This document shows, piece by piece, positions 8,086 to 18,562 of a DNA stretch of 64,000 nt; positions within the stretch are counted from its first letter, which is position 1, and every line of letters begins with the position of its first letter. The DNA lies in assembly GCF_017254865.1 (NCBI RefSeq), contig NZ_JAFKCV010000018.1, positions 1 through 64,000 on the forward strand. The letters are read 5' to 3'. A program made the position numbers and the translations under genes. The stretch comes from Bowmanella dokdonensis. GTDB taxonomy: Bacteria > Pseudomonadota > Gammaproteobacteria > Enterobacterales > Alteromonadaceae. The notes beneath the pieces were generated by a model. That model did no database searches, was not told where the DNA came from, and saw nothing but the letters and a program-made list of their open reading frames with translations.

Positions 8086-10322
8086 TCCCTTGGTCGATAG
8101 CTATCCAGAAACTGGGTCAGTTCCTCAAACGGCATAGGTTTAGCGTAGAGGAAGCCCTGTGCCTCGTCACAGCCCAGCCTGAGCATATAACTGGCCTGTT
8201 CGCGCTTTTCCACGCCTTCTGCAATGGTTTGCAACCCCAGTTTGTTCCCCAGTGTAACGATGGTTTCAGCAATAAAAGCACTCTTGCCCGCGGTGACTTC
8301 GTTGACAAAAGACCGATCCACCTTGAGCCTGTCCAGTGGCAGCTTTTGCAAGTAACTCATTGAGGAAAACCCGGTGCCGAAGTCATCAATGGCGATGGTG
8401 ACGCCAAAGGCCTTGAGAGACTTCAGCGAATCAACCACTATTTGCGGCTCGTCCATCACTACACTTTCGGTGATTTCCAGCTCAAGTGACTTGGGATCCA
8501 CCTTGTTGCTGATGACCGCATTCTTGACCAGCTCGATAAACTGCGGGTCACGGAACTGCGGCATGGAAATATTCACTGCCACACGCAAATCGGAATAACC
8601 CTTTTCATGTAGGATGCGAAGCTTATTGCAAGCCTCTTCAAGCACCCAGGCACCGATATCAATTATCAGACCGCTGTATTCGGCCAACGGCACAAAAACC
8701 GCCGGTGAGATATAGCCCCCTTCTTTTGCCGGCCAGCGTAACAGCGCTTCCATGCCAACGATGGACTCATTAACCAGATCCACCTGGGGCTGATACCACA
8801 GTTGCAACTTGCGCTCCGCAAAGTCTGACCGCAATTGCCTTATCATCCCCAGACGCCAGGTGGTCTTTTCCTCCATCTCAGGGGCATAGTATTCATAATT
8901 AGCTGTCAGGCTCTTCTTGGCCCGATTGAGGGCAATATTGGTTTGCTTGAGTATATTCAGGCCATTGGAGTTCTCATCCAACAACCGGCACAGGCCCAGG
9001 GTGACATTCACAGGCAGGGTATGGTCCCCAGCCTTGAAGGCTGAAGCAAACACCTTGGCGATGTTTTCCGGATTGATCTTGTCATCATGGCCGCTCAGAC
9101 CAAACACGTCGGCACCGATGCGCCCCATCCGGACATCCGGCCCCAGAACCTGCTGAAGCCTCTCGGCAATGGCAATCAGCAACAGGTTGCCGGCTTCCTG
9201 GCCCAGTCCATCATTGATGTCGGAGAAATGATTGACATCCACCAATGCCACCACATGGTCATCCAAATCTGTGCTGGTTTTCTGCAGCTCATCCAGCATG
9301 TTGATGAACTCATTACGATTCGGCAGCTTGGTCAGCATGTCTCTGAAGGCAGCATTGCGAAGTTGGTGGAACAGATTGACATTCTCATAGCCCACCGAAA
9401 TGCTGGACATGAAAACCTCCAGCAACTGGCGATGCAGAATATTGATGTCAAAACCGACCTGTACATACACAGCAGCTTCATAGCCACTGCTGTTCATATA
9501 CAAGACAGAGAAATCTTTGGCGTAGATGTGATCCTTCTGCTTCAGGCATTTGCTGACCTGGGTAATGATCTTCTCATCATGCAGGCTTTCCAGCTTCTCA
9601 TTGATGTAAGCTGCAAAGGGTCCGGCAGCTCCAAGCACATAAACGCCGTCATCTTCCTTGTCCAGCACAGACCCTGCCCTGGCGCAAACTACCCCGCCTG
9701 CATCCAGTCCGATTAATGAACTTATCTGCGTCACAACCCCTTCGCAGAATCCCTTAATGGAATGCTCTTCAAGCAAGTTGGCGGCAGATCCAATAATCTT
9801 TTCCAGGCCGATGCGACTTTGGTTAATAGTGAGAATCTGTTGATATGAACGTAACGAGGCGATAATGGTGGTAACGAGTTTACTGCGGGTCAGCTCAGTC
9901 TTCGTCTTGTAGTCATTGATGTCATATTCCTTAATGACATTTTCTTCCGGTGCATAGCCTGGCTGGCCGGTACGCAGAATAATTCGGGGCTCATGCAGTT
10001 GCAGCTCCTCGCGCATGCGCCTGGCCACCTGCAAACCCGCATCGTCCGTTTCCATCACCACGTCGAGCAGTACAATGGCAATGCTGCTGCCATGCTCCTT
10101 GAGCACCTTCAGTGCCTCATCACCCGAATAGGCGTGCATGAAGTGCAAACGGCGGCCGTTTAGCATCAGATCGGAGAGTGCAAGGCGAGTGACGGAATGG
10201 ATTTCCTCGTCGTCATCCACGACCAGCACGTTCCAGACTTCAGACTCTTGATTGTCTTCCTGATGAAGTTCCTCTTCTTCCAAGAAAATCAGTTCGTCGT
10301 TTTCGTAATTAGTTGGACTCAT
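8082..10322 (-). CDS. Response regulator with DUF3369, degenerate GGDEF and EAL domains
   Basis: A 746-residue cytoplasmic c-di-GMP signalling protein. The receiver domain (about 30-160) has the acidic pair in VVDDDEE and the phosphoacceptor Asp87. A DUF3369 sensor-like segment follows (about 170-310). The GGDEF domain (about 325-480) carries GADVF (403-407) instead of GGDEF, so cyclase activity is unlikely. The EAL domain (about 495-740) has intact catalytic motifs: EALLRW (525-530), LEITES, DDFGTGFSS, KVDRSFV and AEGVE. Expected activity is c-di-GMP phosphodiesterase controlled by phosphorylation. No histidine kinase gene is adjacent. Confidence 0.92.
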   Translation of the reverse strand: MSPTNYENDELIFLEEEELHQEDNQESEVWNVLVVDDDEEIHSVTRLALSDLMLNGRRLHFMHAYSGDEALKVLKEHGSSIAIVLLDVVMETDDAGLQVARRMREELQLHEPRIILRTGQPGYAPEENVIKEYDINDYKTKTELTRSKLVTTIIASLRSYQQILTINQSRIGLEKIIGSAANLLEEHSIKGFCEGVVTQISSLIGLDAGGVVCARAGSVLDKEDDGVYVLGAAGPFAAYINEKLESLHDEKIITQVSKCLKQKDHIYAKDFSVLYMNSSGYEAAVYVQVGFDINILHRQLLEVFMSSISVGYENVNLFHQLRNAAFRDMLTKLPNRNEFINMLDELQKTSTDLDDHVVALVDVNHFSDINDGLGQEAGNLLLIAIAERLQQVLGPDVRMGRIGADVFGLSGHDDKINPENIAKVFASAFKAGDHTLPVNVTLGLCRLLDENSNGLNILKQTNIALNRAKKSLTANYEYYAPEMEEKTTWRLGMIRQLRSDFAERKLQLWYQPQVDLVNESIVGMEALLRWPAKEGGYISPAVFVPLAEYSGLIIDIGAWVLEEACNKLRILHEKGYSDLRVAVNISMPQFRDPQFIELVKNAVISNKVDPKSLELEITESVVMDEPQIVVDSLKSLKAFGVTIAIDDFGTGFSSMSYLQKLPLDRLKVDRSFVNEVTAGKSAFIAETIVTLGNKLGLQTIAEGVEKREQASYMLRLGCDEAQGFLYAKPMPFEELTQFLDSYRPRD

Positions 10323-10497
10323 CTAACTATCCGCTCTGAACTTCTATAGGGTCGTAACCCACTATTGATTAACAATATCCTAATAATTGTAAAAGCGAAA
10401 CTGAAACAACTTGTTGCCGGAACACCCCCTGACGGTTGCCAGACAGTACCCTGCAAACGTAGAGTAGTAACCGACATGAGTACCAATACGGTCCACA

Positions 10498-11400
10498 ATG
10501 AGCAAAATAGATCCCCTTGTCCCGCGTGCCCCGATTAACATCAACCGGCCCGGCGACCCCAATCAGCTCGGAAAAACCGAACAGCCTGTGGTTAAGTCTG
10601 AGCGTCAGACCGATACCCAACAGCTCAGGGACAGAATCAGTCATTGGTTTGCCCAGGCCGGAGTCAGTCCAGCCAGAGCGGCAGGGCTGGAACAGGACGG
10701 CCATAAGAGGATTCAACGGCGCAGGGCAGTACAGCAGCAACGGCGGCTGCAGAATCTGGAGCGGGTACTGGAACTGGCGCTGGAGTTTTGCCCCACTCAG
10801 GGAACGGAAGAAAACCTGGATGCGGACTGGTTCTTCAACTTTGTACAGATGGCAGAAGATATCTACTCGCCCGGAATGCAGGAACTGTGGGGGAAAATAT
10901 TTGCGGCTGAAATCAGCCATCCGGGTTCATTTTCACTGCGTAGCCTGACGATTCTCAGGCAACTGACGCAAAGGGATGCCAAAGTGCTCAGTCTGGCCGT
11001 CAGTCTGTCCAGCCGCAAACGTGGCGACTATAGCCCCAGAATACTGTATGGCTACTATCAGAAACCTACATTTATGTCGTTACTTACCCTGCGCCAGGGA
11101 CAACAACTCAACCTGGCTCAATATGGGCTGACCTATCCGGATTTACTGGCGCTGATGGATTTGGGCCTGATCTATAACAGTGAAATAGAGTCCGGCGAAA
11201 TGGATACCAGTATCCGCACTGAATGGCGTTGCAGTGGCGAGACATTGCATCTTGCCGCCCGCTATAAGGGCAGTATCCTCAAGTATTATAAGTTCACTGC
11301 CACCGGTGCAGAGCTCTCCAGACTGGTACCAGGCAAACCTCAACCTGCTTACGTTGCGGCCCTGAGACAGTTACTTAGTGGTGCATTTGAAGTGTCTTAG
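10498..11400 (+). CDS. TIGR03899 family protein
   Basis: A 300-residue cytoplasmic protein with no signal peptide or membrane segment. A basic coiled region at about residues 60-85 precedes a conserved helical core with NLDADWFFNFVQMAEDIYSPGMQELWGKIFAAEI, a pattern seen in TIGR03899 proteins of Vibrio and Shewanella (related to DUF2806). The function is not known. Upstream, 10323-10497 holds the divergent promoters of this gene and the EAL gene, with no site I can name. The start has only a weak Shine-Dalgarno. Confidence 0.8.
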   Translation: MSKIDPLVPRAPININRPGDPNQLGKTEQPVVKSERQTDTQQLRDRISHWFAQAGVSPARAAGLEQDGHKRIQRRRAVQQQRRLQNLERVLELALEFCPTQGTEENLDADWFFNFVQMAEDIYSPGMQELWGKIFAAEISHPGSFSLRSLTILRQLTQRDAKVLSLAVSLSSRKRGDYSPRILYGYYQKPTFMSLLTLRQGQQLNLAQYGLTYPDLLALMDLGLIYNSEIESGEMDTSIRTEWRCSGETLHLAARYKGSILKYYKFTATGAELSRLVPGKPQPAYVAALRQLLSGAFEVS

Positions 11401-11410
11401 CGGGCCCGCG

Positions 11411-12157
11411 TTAGATACCGTCACCGAATTCATGCAGACCGCACTCACGTTTGAGGCCAAAAAAGCGGGTATCTTCTTCCGACATACCGGCTTCCAGGGG
11501 ACGTGAAGTGTGCCAGTCGCCCACTGATACATAGCCCTGTTCCCACAAGGGGTGATAAGGAAGCCCGTGATCCTTCAGATAATAATGCACATCCTTATTA
11601 CTCCAGTCCAGAATGGGAAACAACTTGAACCTGCCATCCACCAACTGCAGAAATGGCGCATTTTCCCGGCTGCTGGACTGGCTTCTGCGCAGACCCGAAA
11701 ACCAGGTGCCCACCTGTAGCTCCCGAAGTGCCCGCTGCATCGGTTCGACCTTGTTCATCCGGTTGTAGGCTTCCAATCCCGGCAAGCCCTGCTCCCAGAG
11801 TTGACCGTACTTTCGTTCCTGCCAGGCCGGACTCAGATTAGCACTGTAGATCTTCAGATTAAGATTGAGGGTTTGGGTTAACTCATCAATAAAATCATAG
11901 GTTTCCGGGAACAAATACCCGGTGTCGGTCAGCACAACCGGAATATCAGGTCGCTGGCGGGTAACCAAGTGCAACATCACTGCCGCCTGAATACCAAAAC
12001 TCGATGACAATACATGCTCATCCGGCAGATTGGAAAGGCCCCATGCAATACGTTGCTGGGCTGTCATGTCTGCCAGTTGGCTGTTCAGTTCCGCCAGCTC
12101 TTCACGACTGATGGTGCTGTCCAGCTGTGAGCCATTGTGCAGCGCCGTATCAGTCAT
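11411..12157 (-). CDS. cysH: Phosphoadenylyl-sulfate reductase CysH
   Basis: Reduces PAPS to sulfite with thioredoxin in assimilatory sulfate reduction. The PP-loop-like nucleotide site is around [14 protein letters not shown] (residues about 52-65), followed by DTGYLFPET. The catalytic cysteine is Cys239 in [13 protein letters not shown] at the C-terminus. The second cysteine pair of APS reductases is absent, so this is the PAPS-specific, cluster-free type. It is third gene of cysJIH; its start overlaps the end of cysI by 8 bp, indicating coupled translation. Confidence 0.96.
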   Translation of the reverse strand: MTDTALHNGSQLDSTISREELAELNSQLADMTAQQRIAWGLSNLPDEHVLSSSFGIQAAVMLHLVTRQRPDIPVVLTDTGYLFPETYDFIDELTQTLNLNLKIYSANLSPAWQERKYGQLWEQGLPGLEAYNRMNKVEPMQRALRELQVGTWFSGLRRSQSSSRENAPFLQLVDGRFKLFPILDWSNKDVHYYLKDHGLPYHPLWEQGYVSVGDWHTSRPLEAGMSEEDTRFFGLKRECGLHEFGDGI

Positions 12158-13847
12158 AAAAATCCTTGGCTGAATCCACCACAGCCTTGATCACACCCAC
12201 CCGGACAACAAAATCACCAAAGCTTTCATCCTCTTGCCGCTCCTTCGACCAGCGCCCCAACAGGGTATCGAGCTCCTGCATGATTTCCTGTTCCCCGATA
12301 TTTTCCCGGTACATCCTGGGAATGCGGGTACCAATTCGGTCGCCGCCCAAATGCAGGTTGTACTTGCCTGGCCCCTTGCCCACCAGACCAACCTCGGCCA
12401 ACATGGCTCGGCCACATCCATTGGGACAGCCGGTAACCCGGAAAACAATATGTTCATCTGCCAGCCCGTGTTTCGCCATGATCTCCTCCAACTGGGTCAC
12501 GGCGCCGGGCAGATAGCGTTCGGCCTCGGCCATGGCCAGCGGACAAGTGGGTAAGGATACACAAGCCATGGAGTTCAGCCGTTGCTGGCTGACATCTGAC
12601 TGAATTAATCCATGTTCCCGGGCAATCTTTTCGATCTGTTCTTTGTGCTGTGGAGTCACACCGGCCACAATCAGATTCTGGTTGGCGGTCAGGCGGAAAT
12701 CGCCCCGATGTATTTTGGCTATCTCGGCGCAGCCCGTTTTTAACGGCTTACCGGGATAATCCAGAATCCGGCCATTCTCGATGAACAGGGTCAGATGAAG
12801 CTTGCCATCTATTCCCTCTACCCAACCAAATCTGTCGCCACGGCCGGTGAACTCGTAGGGCCGACTCGGTGCAAACTCGATTCCGGCCCGTTTTTCCACC
12901 TCAGACTTGAACGCCTCCACGCCAACCCGCTCCAGGGTATACTTGGTCTTGGCATTTTTACGGTTGCTGCGGTTGCCCCAGTCCCGCTGAGTAGTCACCA
13001 CGGCTTCTGCCACCGCCAGGGTTTTATCCAAAGGAATAAAGCCTAAATCATCCGCCTTACGCGGATAAGTGGATTTGTCACCATGGGTCATGGCCAGACC
13101 GCCGCCGACCAGTACGTTGAATCCGACCAGTTTTCCCTCCTGGGCGATGGCGACAAAGTTCAGATCATTTGCATGCACATCCACGTCATTTTGCGGCGGA
13201 ATAACCACCGTGGTCTTGAACTTGCGAGGCAGATAGGTACTGCCCAGAATCGGCTCCACATCGGTGGTCTCGAGCTTCTCCTCATCCAGCCAGATCTCCG
13301 CATAGGCACGGGTCTTGGGCAGCAGATGCTCACTTATTTTCTTTGCCCACTCATACGCCTGCTGATGTACTTCTGATTCCACCGGGTTCGAGGTGCACAA
13401 CACATTGCGGTTAACGTCACCGGCGGTGGCAATGGAATCCAGGCCGACCCGATTGAGCATCTGGTGCATGGACTTGATGTTCGGCTTAAGCACCCCGTGG
13501 AACTGGAAAGTCTGACGGGTGGTCAGGCGGATACTGCCGTAAAGTGTATGCTCTGCAGCAAAAGTGTCTATGGCCAGCCACTGTTGCGGCGTGATGATGC
13601 CTCCGGGAAGCCGGCAACGCAGCATAACATTGTGTAGCGGCTCCAGTTTCTGTTTGGCCCTCTCGGCTCGGATATCCCGGTCATCCTGCTGGTACATGCC
13701 GTGGAAGCGGATAAGCTGGAAATTATCGCCAGTGAAACCACCCGTCAGGTCGTCTTTGAGATCCTCGGCTATGGTACCGCGCAGAAAGTTACTTTCCCGC
13801 TTCAGGCGTTCATTGTCTGACAGTTTCTGTTCCTGGTTATCGCTCAT
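12150..13847 (-). CDS. cysI: Sulfite reductase hemoprotein beta subunit CysI
   Basis: Carries siroheme and a 4Fe-4S cluster and reduces sulfite to sulfide with six electrons from CysJ. The 565 residues fit the family. The cluster/siroheme ligands are in [11 protein letters not shown] and [10 protein letters not shown] (about residues 430-485). Two ferredoxin-like nitrite/sulfite reductase half domains and a linker are recognisable. The start overlaps the cysJ stop in TAATG, so translation is coupled. Confidence 0.97.
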   Translation of the reverse strand: MSDNQEQKLSDNERLKRESNFLRGTIAEDLKDDLTGGFTGDNFQLIRFHGMYQQDDRDIRAERAKQKLEPLHNVMLRCRLPGGIITPQQWLAIDTFAAEHTLYGSIRLTTRQTFQFHGVLKPNIKSMHQMLNRVGLDSIATAGDVNRNVLCTSNPVESEVHQQAYEWAKKISEHLLPKTRAYAEIWLDEEKLETTDVEPILGSTYLPRKFKTTVVIPPQNDVDVHANDLNFVAIAQEGKLVGFNVLVGGGLAMTHGDKSTYPRKADDLGFIPLDKTLAVAEAVVTTQRDWGNRSNRKNAKTKYTLERVGVEAFKSEVEKRAGIEFAPSRPYEFTGRGDRFGWVEGIDGKLHLTLFIENGRILDYPGKPLKTGCAEIAKIHRGDFRLTANQNLIVAGVTPQHKEQIEKIAREHGLIQSDVSQQRLNSMACVSLPTCPLAMAEAERYLPGAVTQLEEIMAKHGLADEHIVFRVTGCPNGCGRAMLAEVGLVGKGPGKYNLHLGGDRIGTRIPRMYRENIGEQEIMQELDTLLGRWSKERQEDESFGDFVVRVGVIKAVVDSAKDFYD

Positions 13848-15652
13848 TAGTAAACATCTCTTTGGTAACGTTTTGCCTTGCGCAGTTCATTGACGTATTC
13901 CTCAGCCTGCTCGGCACTCATACTGCCATGTTCACTGACGATGCTCAGCAGCGCCTGATGTACGTCTTTGGCCATATACTGGGCATCACCACAGACATAA
14001 AAGTGCCCCCCCCGCTGCAGCCAGGCAAAGATCTCTTGTCCCTGCTCCAGCAGCCGGTGCTGCACATAGATCTTATCAGCCTGATCACGGGAAAACGCCA
14101 GGCTGACTCGACCCAGCAATCCCTCTTTAACCCAGCGTTGCCATTCCACCTGGTAAAGAAAATCTTGGGTAAAGTGCGGATTACCGAAGAACAACCAGTT
14201 ATCCCCGCTGGCTTCCTGGGCTTCCCGCTCCTGCATAAAGGCCCTGAACGGCGCCACACCGGTCCCAGGCCCCACCATGATCACAGGCGTATCGGCATCG
14301 GCCGGCAATTTGAAGTTTTCATTGGTTTCCACGAAAACGCGCACTTCCTGACCTTCCTCCAGCCCATGGGTCAGGTAGCCCGATGCGCCCCCCTGATGCT
14401 GAACTCCGAAAGCTTCATATTCCACCAGTGCGACAGTGAGGTGAACCTCATCCTCCACCTCGGCCTGACTGGAGGCAATGGAATACAGCCTGGGTGAGAT
14501 AGCTCTTAGCATACCCACCAGCTGCCCGGCGCCAAGCCTGCCCGGGTATTCCCGCACTATATCGACAATCTGCCTGGTCGCCAGATAGTCTCGCAACGCC
14601 GCGCTGTCGGTGGTTATCTGCAGTAACTTGGCGTTCTGCGTGGCATCGGCATATGCCCTGACGAAACTGGGATAACTCTGGGTCAGCTCCAGTTTCTCTT
14701 CCAGTGCCTTGTGCAGGGACATATTCTCATCCCCGATATTGACCTCAGCCTTGCCATCCAGCGCCAAGGCTTCCAGCAGTGACTGCACCAACGACGGACT
14801 ATTTTTGAACCAGACCCCCAATGCGTCCCCCGGCCGGTATTCAATACCCGATCCTTCCAGGGATATTTCCACATGTCTGACATCCTTGAAAGAATCCCGT
14901 CCGGTTATCTTCTGCGATGTCAGCAAGGTGGCCGTAAAGGGGTTCTTGCGGGTATAGAGAGTGCCGGCCGGCTTCAGGCTGACGCCCGGCATCGCAACCA
15001 CCTGTCCCTCAGAAGGGGACTTGAGCTCTTCTTTCAACTGTTCGGTCAGCTTCTCACGCCAGCTCTGGATGTCGGCATCAAAGTCCACGTCACAATCCAG
15101 ACGCTCAGCCATCCGGCTGGCCCCTAATGTCGCCAGGCGCTGGTCAAAGTCCTTGCCCGTCTGACAGAAAAATTCATAGCTGCTGTCCCCCAGCCCCACT
15201 ACCGCGTATTTTAATGCTGGCAGTTTAGGCGCCTTCTTGCTGGCAATGAACTCGTGCAACTCCACGGCATCGTCTGGCGCTTCTCCCTCGCCATGTGTAC
15301 TGACAATGATCACCAGATGGGTTTCATCTTTGAGTTTTTTGGCCTTGTAATCGGCCATATTAAACAGTTCTGCAACCAGCCCCGCCCCTTGGGCATAGTC
15401 GCGGTATTCCTCGGCCACACTTTTAGCGTTGCCGGTCTGTGAACCGTACAGTATGGTCAGTTTGCCAGCCGCTTGGGACAGGGGCAGCGATGCGGCCTGA
15501 GGTTGATGGGAATGGGCCAGGCCGGCCAGATAGCCGCTCACCCAGTTGAGCTGCGCTCCGGAAAGGGGCGCAATCAACCTGTTTAATTCCGTCCACTGAG
15601 ACTCGCTCAGCACAGAGGCAGGTACCGGAACCTGCGGTTTCGATGAAGACAT
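13847..15652 (-). CDS. cysJ: Sulfite reductase flavoprotein alpha subunit CysJ
   Basis: Passes electrons from NADPH through FAD and FMN to CysI. The 601 residues hold an N-terminal flavodoxin domain (about 65-205; [16 protein letters not shown] binds FMN), a FAD-binding domain with RLYSIASSQ, and a C-terminal NADPH domain with [12 protein letters not shown] and the terminal YQRDVY typical of CysJ. It is the first gene of cysJIH. The 147-bp upstream region is AT-rich, as expected for a CysB-activated promoter, but I cannot place a CysB site with confidence. An inverted repeat (15660-15666 and 15683-15689) lies just before the start. Confidence 0.97.
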   Translation of the reverse strand: MSSSKPQVPVPASVLSESQWTELNRLIAPLSGAQLNWVSGYLAGLAHSHQPQAASLPLSQAAGKLTILYGSQTGNAKSVAEEYRDYAQGAGLVAELFNMADYKAKKLKDETHLVIIVSTHGEGEAPDDAVELHEFIASKKAPKLPALKYAVVGLGDSSYEFFCQTGKDFDQRLATLGASRMAERLDCDVDFDADIQSWREKLTEQLKEELKSPSEGQVVAMPGVSLKPAGTLYTRKNPFTATLLTSQKITGRDSFKDVRHVEISLEGSGIEYRPGDALGVWFKNSPSLVQSLLEALALDGKAEVNIGDENMSLHKALEEKLELTQSYPSFVRAYADATQNAKLLQITTDSAALRDYLATRQIVDIVREYPGRLGAGQLVGMLRAISPRLYSIASSQAEVEDEVHLTVALVEYEAFGVQHQGGASGYLTHGLEEGQEVRVFVETNENFKLPADADTPVIMVGPGTGVAPFRAFMQEREAQEASGDNWLFFGNPHFTQDFLYQVEWQRWVKEGLLGRVSLAFSRDQADKIYVQHRLLEQGQEIFAWLQRGGHFYVCGDAQYMAKDVHQALLSIVSEHGSMSAEQAEEYVNELRKAKRYQRDVY

Positions 15653-15799
15653 ATAGATACTAACCTTTTTCTCATTGAGGGTAGGTTAGCGGTGTACTGC
15701 AGGATCAGGAAAGAATTAAATCAAATTCGTTATTACTGAATGTGCTTAAATTTTATTTTAATATAAACATTCACGCGTTTCCTTACGCCGCTCTATTAC

Positions 15800-16561
15800 T
15801 CAGAAATGGACCTCCAGGCCGGCATAAGGCCCCTTGAAACGCAGATCCGTATAGGTATTGTCCAGATCATCCAACTCCAGCACAAAGGCCCGGTAACCCA
15901 GTTGCAACGTCAGATCCACTGCCAGGTTATCCAGCATGCGGTATGTGACGGCCGCCTGATAATCATAAAGTGTGCTGTCATCGATAGACAGGAAGTTACC
16001 TTCTGCAAGTAATCCCCAACCCGTCAGGGGCATGCCGACCTCGAGCTTGCCGTACACCAAAGGAACAATGCCGGAAAACACCTGGGAGGCCTCCAGGCTG
16101 GGATCGGCAGCATCCGCTACGCTGATAAAACCATCCACATCCTTGGCGTTAAGGCCGAAATCGAAACTGACGATATCGTTGTCAAACAGCTCATAATAAA
16201 GGATGTAATCTATCGCATCGATTTCCATCTGTGTATTGAGCATGGTGTTGGCCGGATACACCTCACCGCCGAATTCGAAGCTGTCGGACAAAGTGGCATT
16301 ACCTGTATTGTCCAGTTTCATGCTACGAACCTTGAGATTGGGCAACAGGGGGACCGGATGCTCCAGTGCCAGGTAAAAAGTGCCCAGGGTTTCATCACTC
16401 AGGCTGAATTCCGTCACATCAGAGCTATTGGCAAATCCTCCATCGGCACTGGTGTCCCAGCCCTGCGCGCCGGCATACAAGCCGAGCAGCGTATCGGCAT
16501 GGGCCGGCATCATTAAGCAGGCACCAAGCACCGGCAGGTAAGCGAATCGATTAAGTGTCAT
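15800..16561 (-). CDS. TIGR04219 family outer membrane beta-barrel protein
   Basis: A 253-residue protein with a signal peptide (about 1-22, ending AHA) and a mature part rich in alternating beta strands. It ends in F after KGPYAGLEVHF, a typical C-terminal signature for BAM-dependent outer membrane proteins. The pattern fits the TIGR04219 family, whose role is unknown. It is the last gene of a three-gene operon with the DUF2333 protein (3-bp gap) and a copper chaperone. Confidence 0.85.
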   Translation of the reverse strand: MTLNRFAYLPVLGACLMMPAHADTLLGLYAGAQGWDTSADGGFANSSDVTEFSLSDETLGTFYLALEHPVPLLPNLKVRSMKLDNTGNATLSDSFEFGGEVYPANTMLNTQMEIDAIDYILYYELFDNDIVSFDFGLNAKDVDGFISVADAADPSLEASQVFSGIVPLVYGKLEVGMPLTGWGLLAEGNFLSIDDSTLYDYQAAVTYRMLDNLAVDLTLQLGYRAFVLELDDLDNTYTDLRFKGPYAGLEVHF

Positions 16562-16564
16562 TAT

Positions 16565-17557
16565 TTATCCTTGGCTGAGTAACTCTGTCAGGTCAATTAA
16601 AGCAGCATTGGCCCGGGAAATGTAATTGGCCATCACTAAGGAGTGGTTAGCCACCAGGCCGAACCCGCTGCCGTTTAAAATCATCGGACTCCATACCGTC
16701 TGTTGGGTGGATTCCAGCTCACGGATGATCTGTTGCAGACTAACCCTGGCATTTTTATTTTCCAGCACATTGGCAAAGTCGGCGTCCACGGCCTTAAGCA
16801 AGTGCAGCAACGCCCAGCTACAGCCACGCGCTTCATAGAATACATCGTCCAGTTTCCACCAACTGGTCTTCATGTACTGGGAACCCTTGCCCGGTGTTGA
16901 CTGAGTGGCCTTGGATTCACCGGCCAGATCCGTATTCAAACGCTCCTGCCCGACACTCGCGCTAAGACGCTGGGACAGGCTGCCCATCCTTTTTTGCACC
17001 ATTTGCAACCACTGACGAAGATTATCGGCACGCACATAAAACTGGGCATTGTCGGCACTGGGATCGGACAATTCGTGCAGATAACGTTCCAGGGCCAGGG
17101 TTCCCTCCCGGTACTTGGACTCTGCCGAGGGTAGCAACCAGCTACGACTGTCAATATTAAACAGAGGCTGAGCCTTGACCAGATGGGGATTCTCCAGGGA
17201 CTGGGACTGGGAACGACTGAAGTCGTTGCGCATGGCCAACGCCATGTCACGTACCACTTCCAGCACGCCAAACTCCCAGGCTGGCATATCATCCATCATC
17301 ACGGAGGGCGGCATCACATCGTTGGCCAGATAGCCTCCGGGCTTATCCATCAGGGTGTTACCGACTTTTATCAAGGTGGCAGTGACCGTGTAGCCTGTGA
17401 CGACAGAGGTCTGATTCAGATTTGCTCGCTGACGGGCATATTCACTGACGTCAAACATATCGGGTTCACTGCTCCAGTAAAGGGACAATGCATAGCCGAG
17501 TATCAGCAACGCAGCCAGTCCTCCCAGCATCCAGCGAGTGGTAAGAAACTGTTTCAT
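16565..17557 (-). CDS. DUF2333 family membrane-anchored protein
   Basis: A 330-residue protein with one N-terminal transmembrane helix (about 12-30) and a large, mainly helical periplasmic domain containing GYTVTATLIKVGNTLMDKPGGYLANDVMPP, characteristic of DUF2333. The family is common in gammaproteobacteria, without an assigned activity. It lies between the PCu(A)C gene (12 bp) and the TIGR04219 gene (3 bp), so the three are probably co-transcribed and act in the envelope. Confidence 0.88.
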   Translation of the reverse strand: MKQFLTTRWMLGGLAALLILGYALSLYWSSEPDMFDVSEYARQRANLNQTSVVTGYTVTATLIKVGNTLMDKPGGYLANDVMPPSVMMDDMPAWEFGVLEVVRDMALAMRNDFSRSQSQSLENPHLVKAQPLFNIDSRSWLLPSAESKYREGTLALERYLHELSDPSADNAQFYVRADNLRQWLQMVQKRMGSLSQRLSASVGQERLNTDLAGESKATQSTPGKGSQYMKTSWWKLDDVFYEARGCSWALLHLLKAVDADFANVLENKNARVSLQQIIRELESTQQTVWSPMILNGSGFGLVANHSLVMANYISRANAALIDLTELLSQG

Positions 17558-17569
17558 TTATCGCTCTCC

Positions 17570-18013
17570 CTATTCGTGATGGTGGCTGTGGGAAGGGTTG
17601 GAGGTTTCTTTTGCTACCCTCGCCTCGATCTGGATTTTCTCACCATTGGCAAACAGCAGTCTGATTTGCTTGGTTTCTCCCTCCTCAAGCGGCGCTTTCA
17701 GACCAAACAGCATGATGTGCAGGCCACCGGGCTGAAAAACAAGGGTTTCTCCTGGCCCTACGGCCACTTCATGCTGACGGACCATTTTCATCATGCCGTC
17801 CTGCACCAGATGGTTGTGCAGCTCTACTTTCTCCACCCAGTCACTTTCGCCACCGAGCAGGATACGGGGTTCGGAACCGGTATTGGTCAGTTTGAGATAA
17901 GCAGCGGTATTGGGTACACCGGGTGGCAACAGCCTGACGATGGGCTCATGAATCTGAATGTCGGCATGGGTCAGGCTGGAAAAGCCCAGCAGCAAGGCGG
18001 CTATCAATCTCAT
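17570..18013 (-). CDS. Periplasmic copper chaperone PCu(A)C
   Basis: Binds Cu(I) in the periplasm and delivers it to copper enzymes such as cytochrome oxidase. The signal peptide is about 1-17. The metal motif is complete: His66, Met77, His99 and Met101 give exactly H-X10-M-X21-H-X-M. The C-terminus SHSHHHE adds a histidine-rich tail that could hold a second copper ion, as in some family members. It is the first gene of the operon with DUF2333 and TIGR04219. No Sco or oxidase gene is nearby. Confidence 0.94.
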   Translation of the reverse strand: MRLIAALLLGFSSLTHADIQIHEPIVRLLPPGVPNTAAYLKLTNTGSEPRILLGGESDWVEKVELHNHLVQDGMMKMVRQHEVAVGPGETLVFQPGGLHIMLFGLKAPLEEGETKQIRLLFANGEKIQIEARVAKETSNPSHSHHHE

Positions 18014-18054
18014 CGGTAAACTCCTGTAGGGACGCTCCAGCGGCGGGCGTGAAA

Positions 18055-18080
18055 GAGCGGCTTCGTCTGGTCAGCCGCTC
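18055..18080 (-). terminator. Probable terminator of the psp operon
   Basis: An 8-bp stem GAGCGGCT/AGCCGCTC (18055-18062 and 18073-18080), loop 10 nt, followed on the minus strand by TTTC. The U-tract is short. Confidence 0.45.
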
Positions 18081-18124
18081 ATCGGGGATTATTCAGGAAA
18101 ATGGACTGATTGCCAATGACCTGA

Positions 18125-18460
18125 CTAATACTGTTGGGCGTCCTTGTCGTCTTTGAACAGCCAAATCACCAGTATCATCAGTAACAAAGCCGGCCACACA
18201 ACACTCAAGCCCGCTACCAGCAACGCAATCACAACGCAGCCACCGGCCAGTACCAACACGCCGAACAAGCTGGCTGCAAGCAAAACTCCGAGCAAAACCA
18301 GGCCGGCACCGACCGCTACTGCTGCCACTAATGTCTGTGCCGAGTCAAGTCGATCGTCATCAATCACAAACTGCAGATCCAGCCAGGATTCTGCGATACT
18401 GCCCAGGCTGTACACCAGTAAAATGGCAATCAGGATGATTAATAAAAGGTTTTTAAACAT
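18125..18460 (-). CDS. Small multi-span membrane protein in the psp operon
   Basis: A 111-residue protein that is mostly hydrophobic, with an N-terminal helix (about 3-22) and two to three further helices (about 40-103) ending in charged KDDKDAQQY. The start at 18460 is supported by GGAGG 6 nt upstream; the frame stays open to 18505. It is the third gene after pspA and pspC, in the place where PspB, PspD or PspG is found in other species, but it resembles none clearly. A role in the envelope stress response is inferred from position only. Confidence 0.7.
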   Translation of the reverse strand: MFKNLLLIILIAILLVYSLGSIAESWLDLQFVIDDDRLDSAQTLVAAVAVGAGLVLLGVLLAASLFGVLVLAGGCVVIALLVAGLSVVWPALLLMILVIWLFKDDKDAQQY

Positions 18461-18562
18461 GTCTTTCCTCCGGTGAGGGCCCCGGTCAGGTGCGGCGTCA
18501 GCCAATCACCTGGCCAGGGACATGCACGGATTGACCATCTAGCAACGTCCTGCAGCATGATG

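Noticed and set aside
13862-14497. 211-codon plus-strand frame
   Set aside because: Antisense to cysJ; no recognisable domain.
17183-18019. 278-codon plus-strand frame
   Set aside because: It lies antisense to the DUF2333 and PCu(A)C genes, which have clear family motifs; its own translation shows no domain and the composition of a shadow frame.
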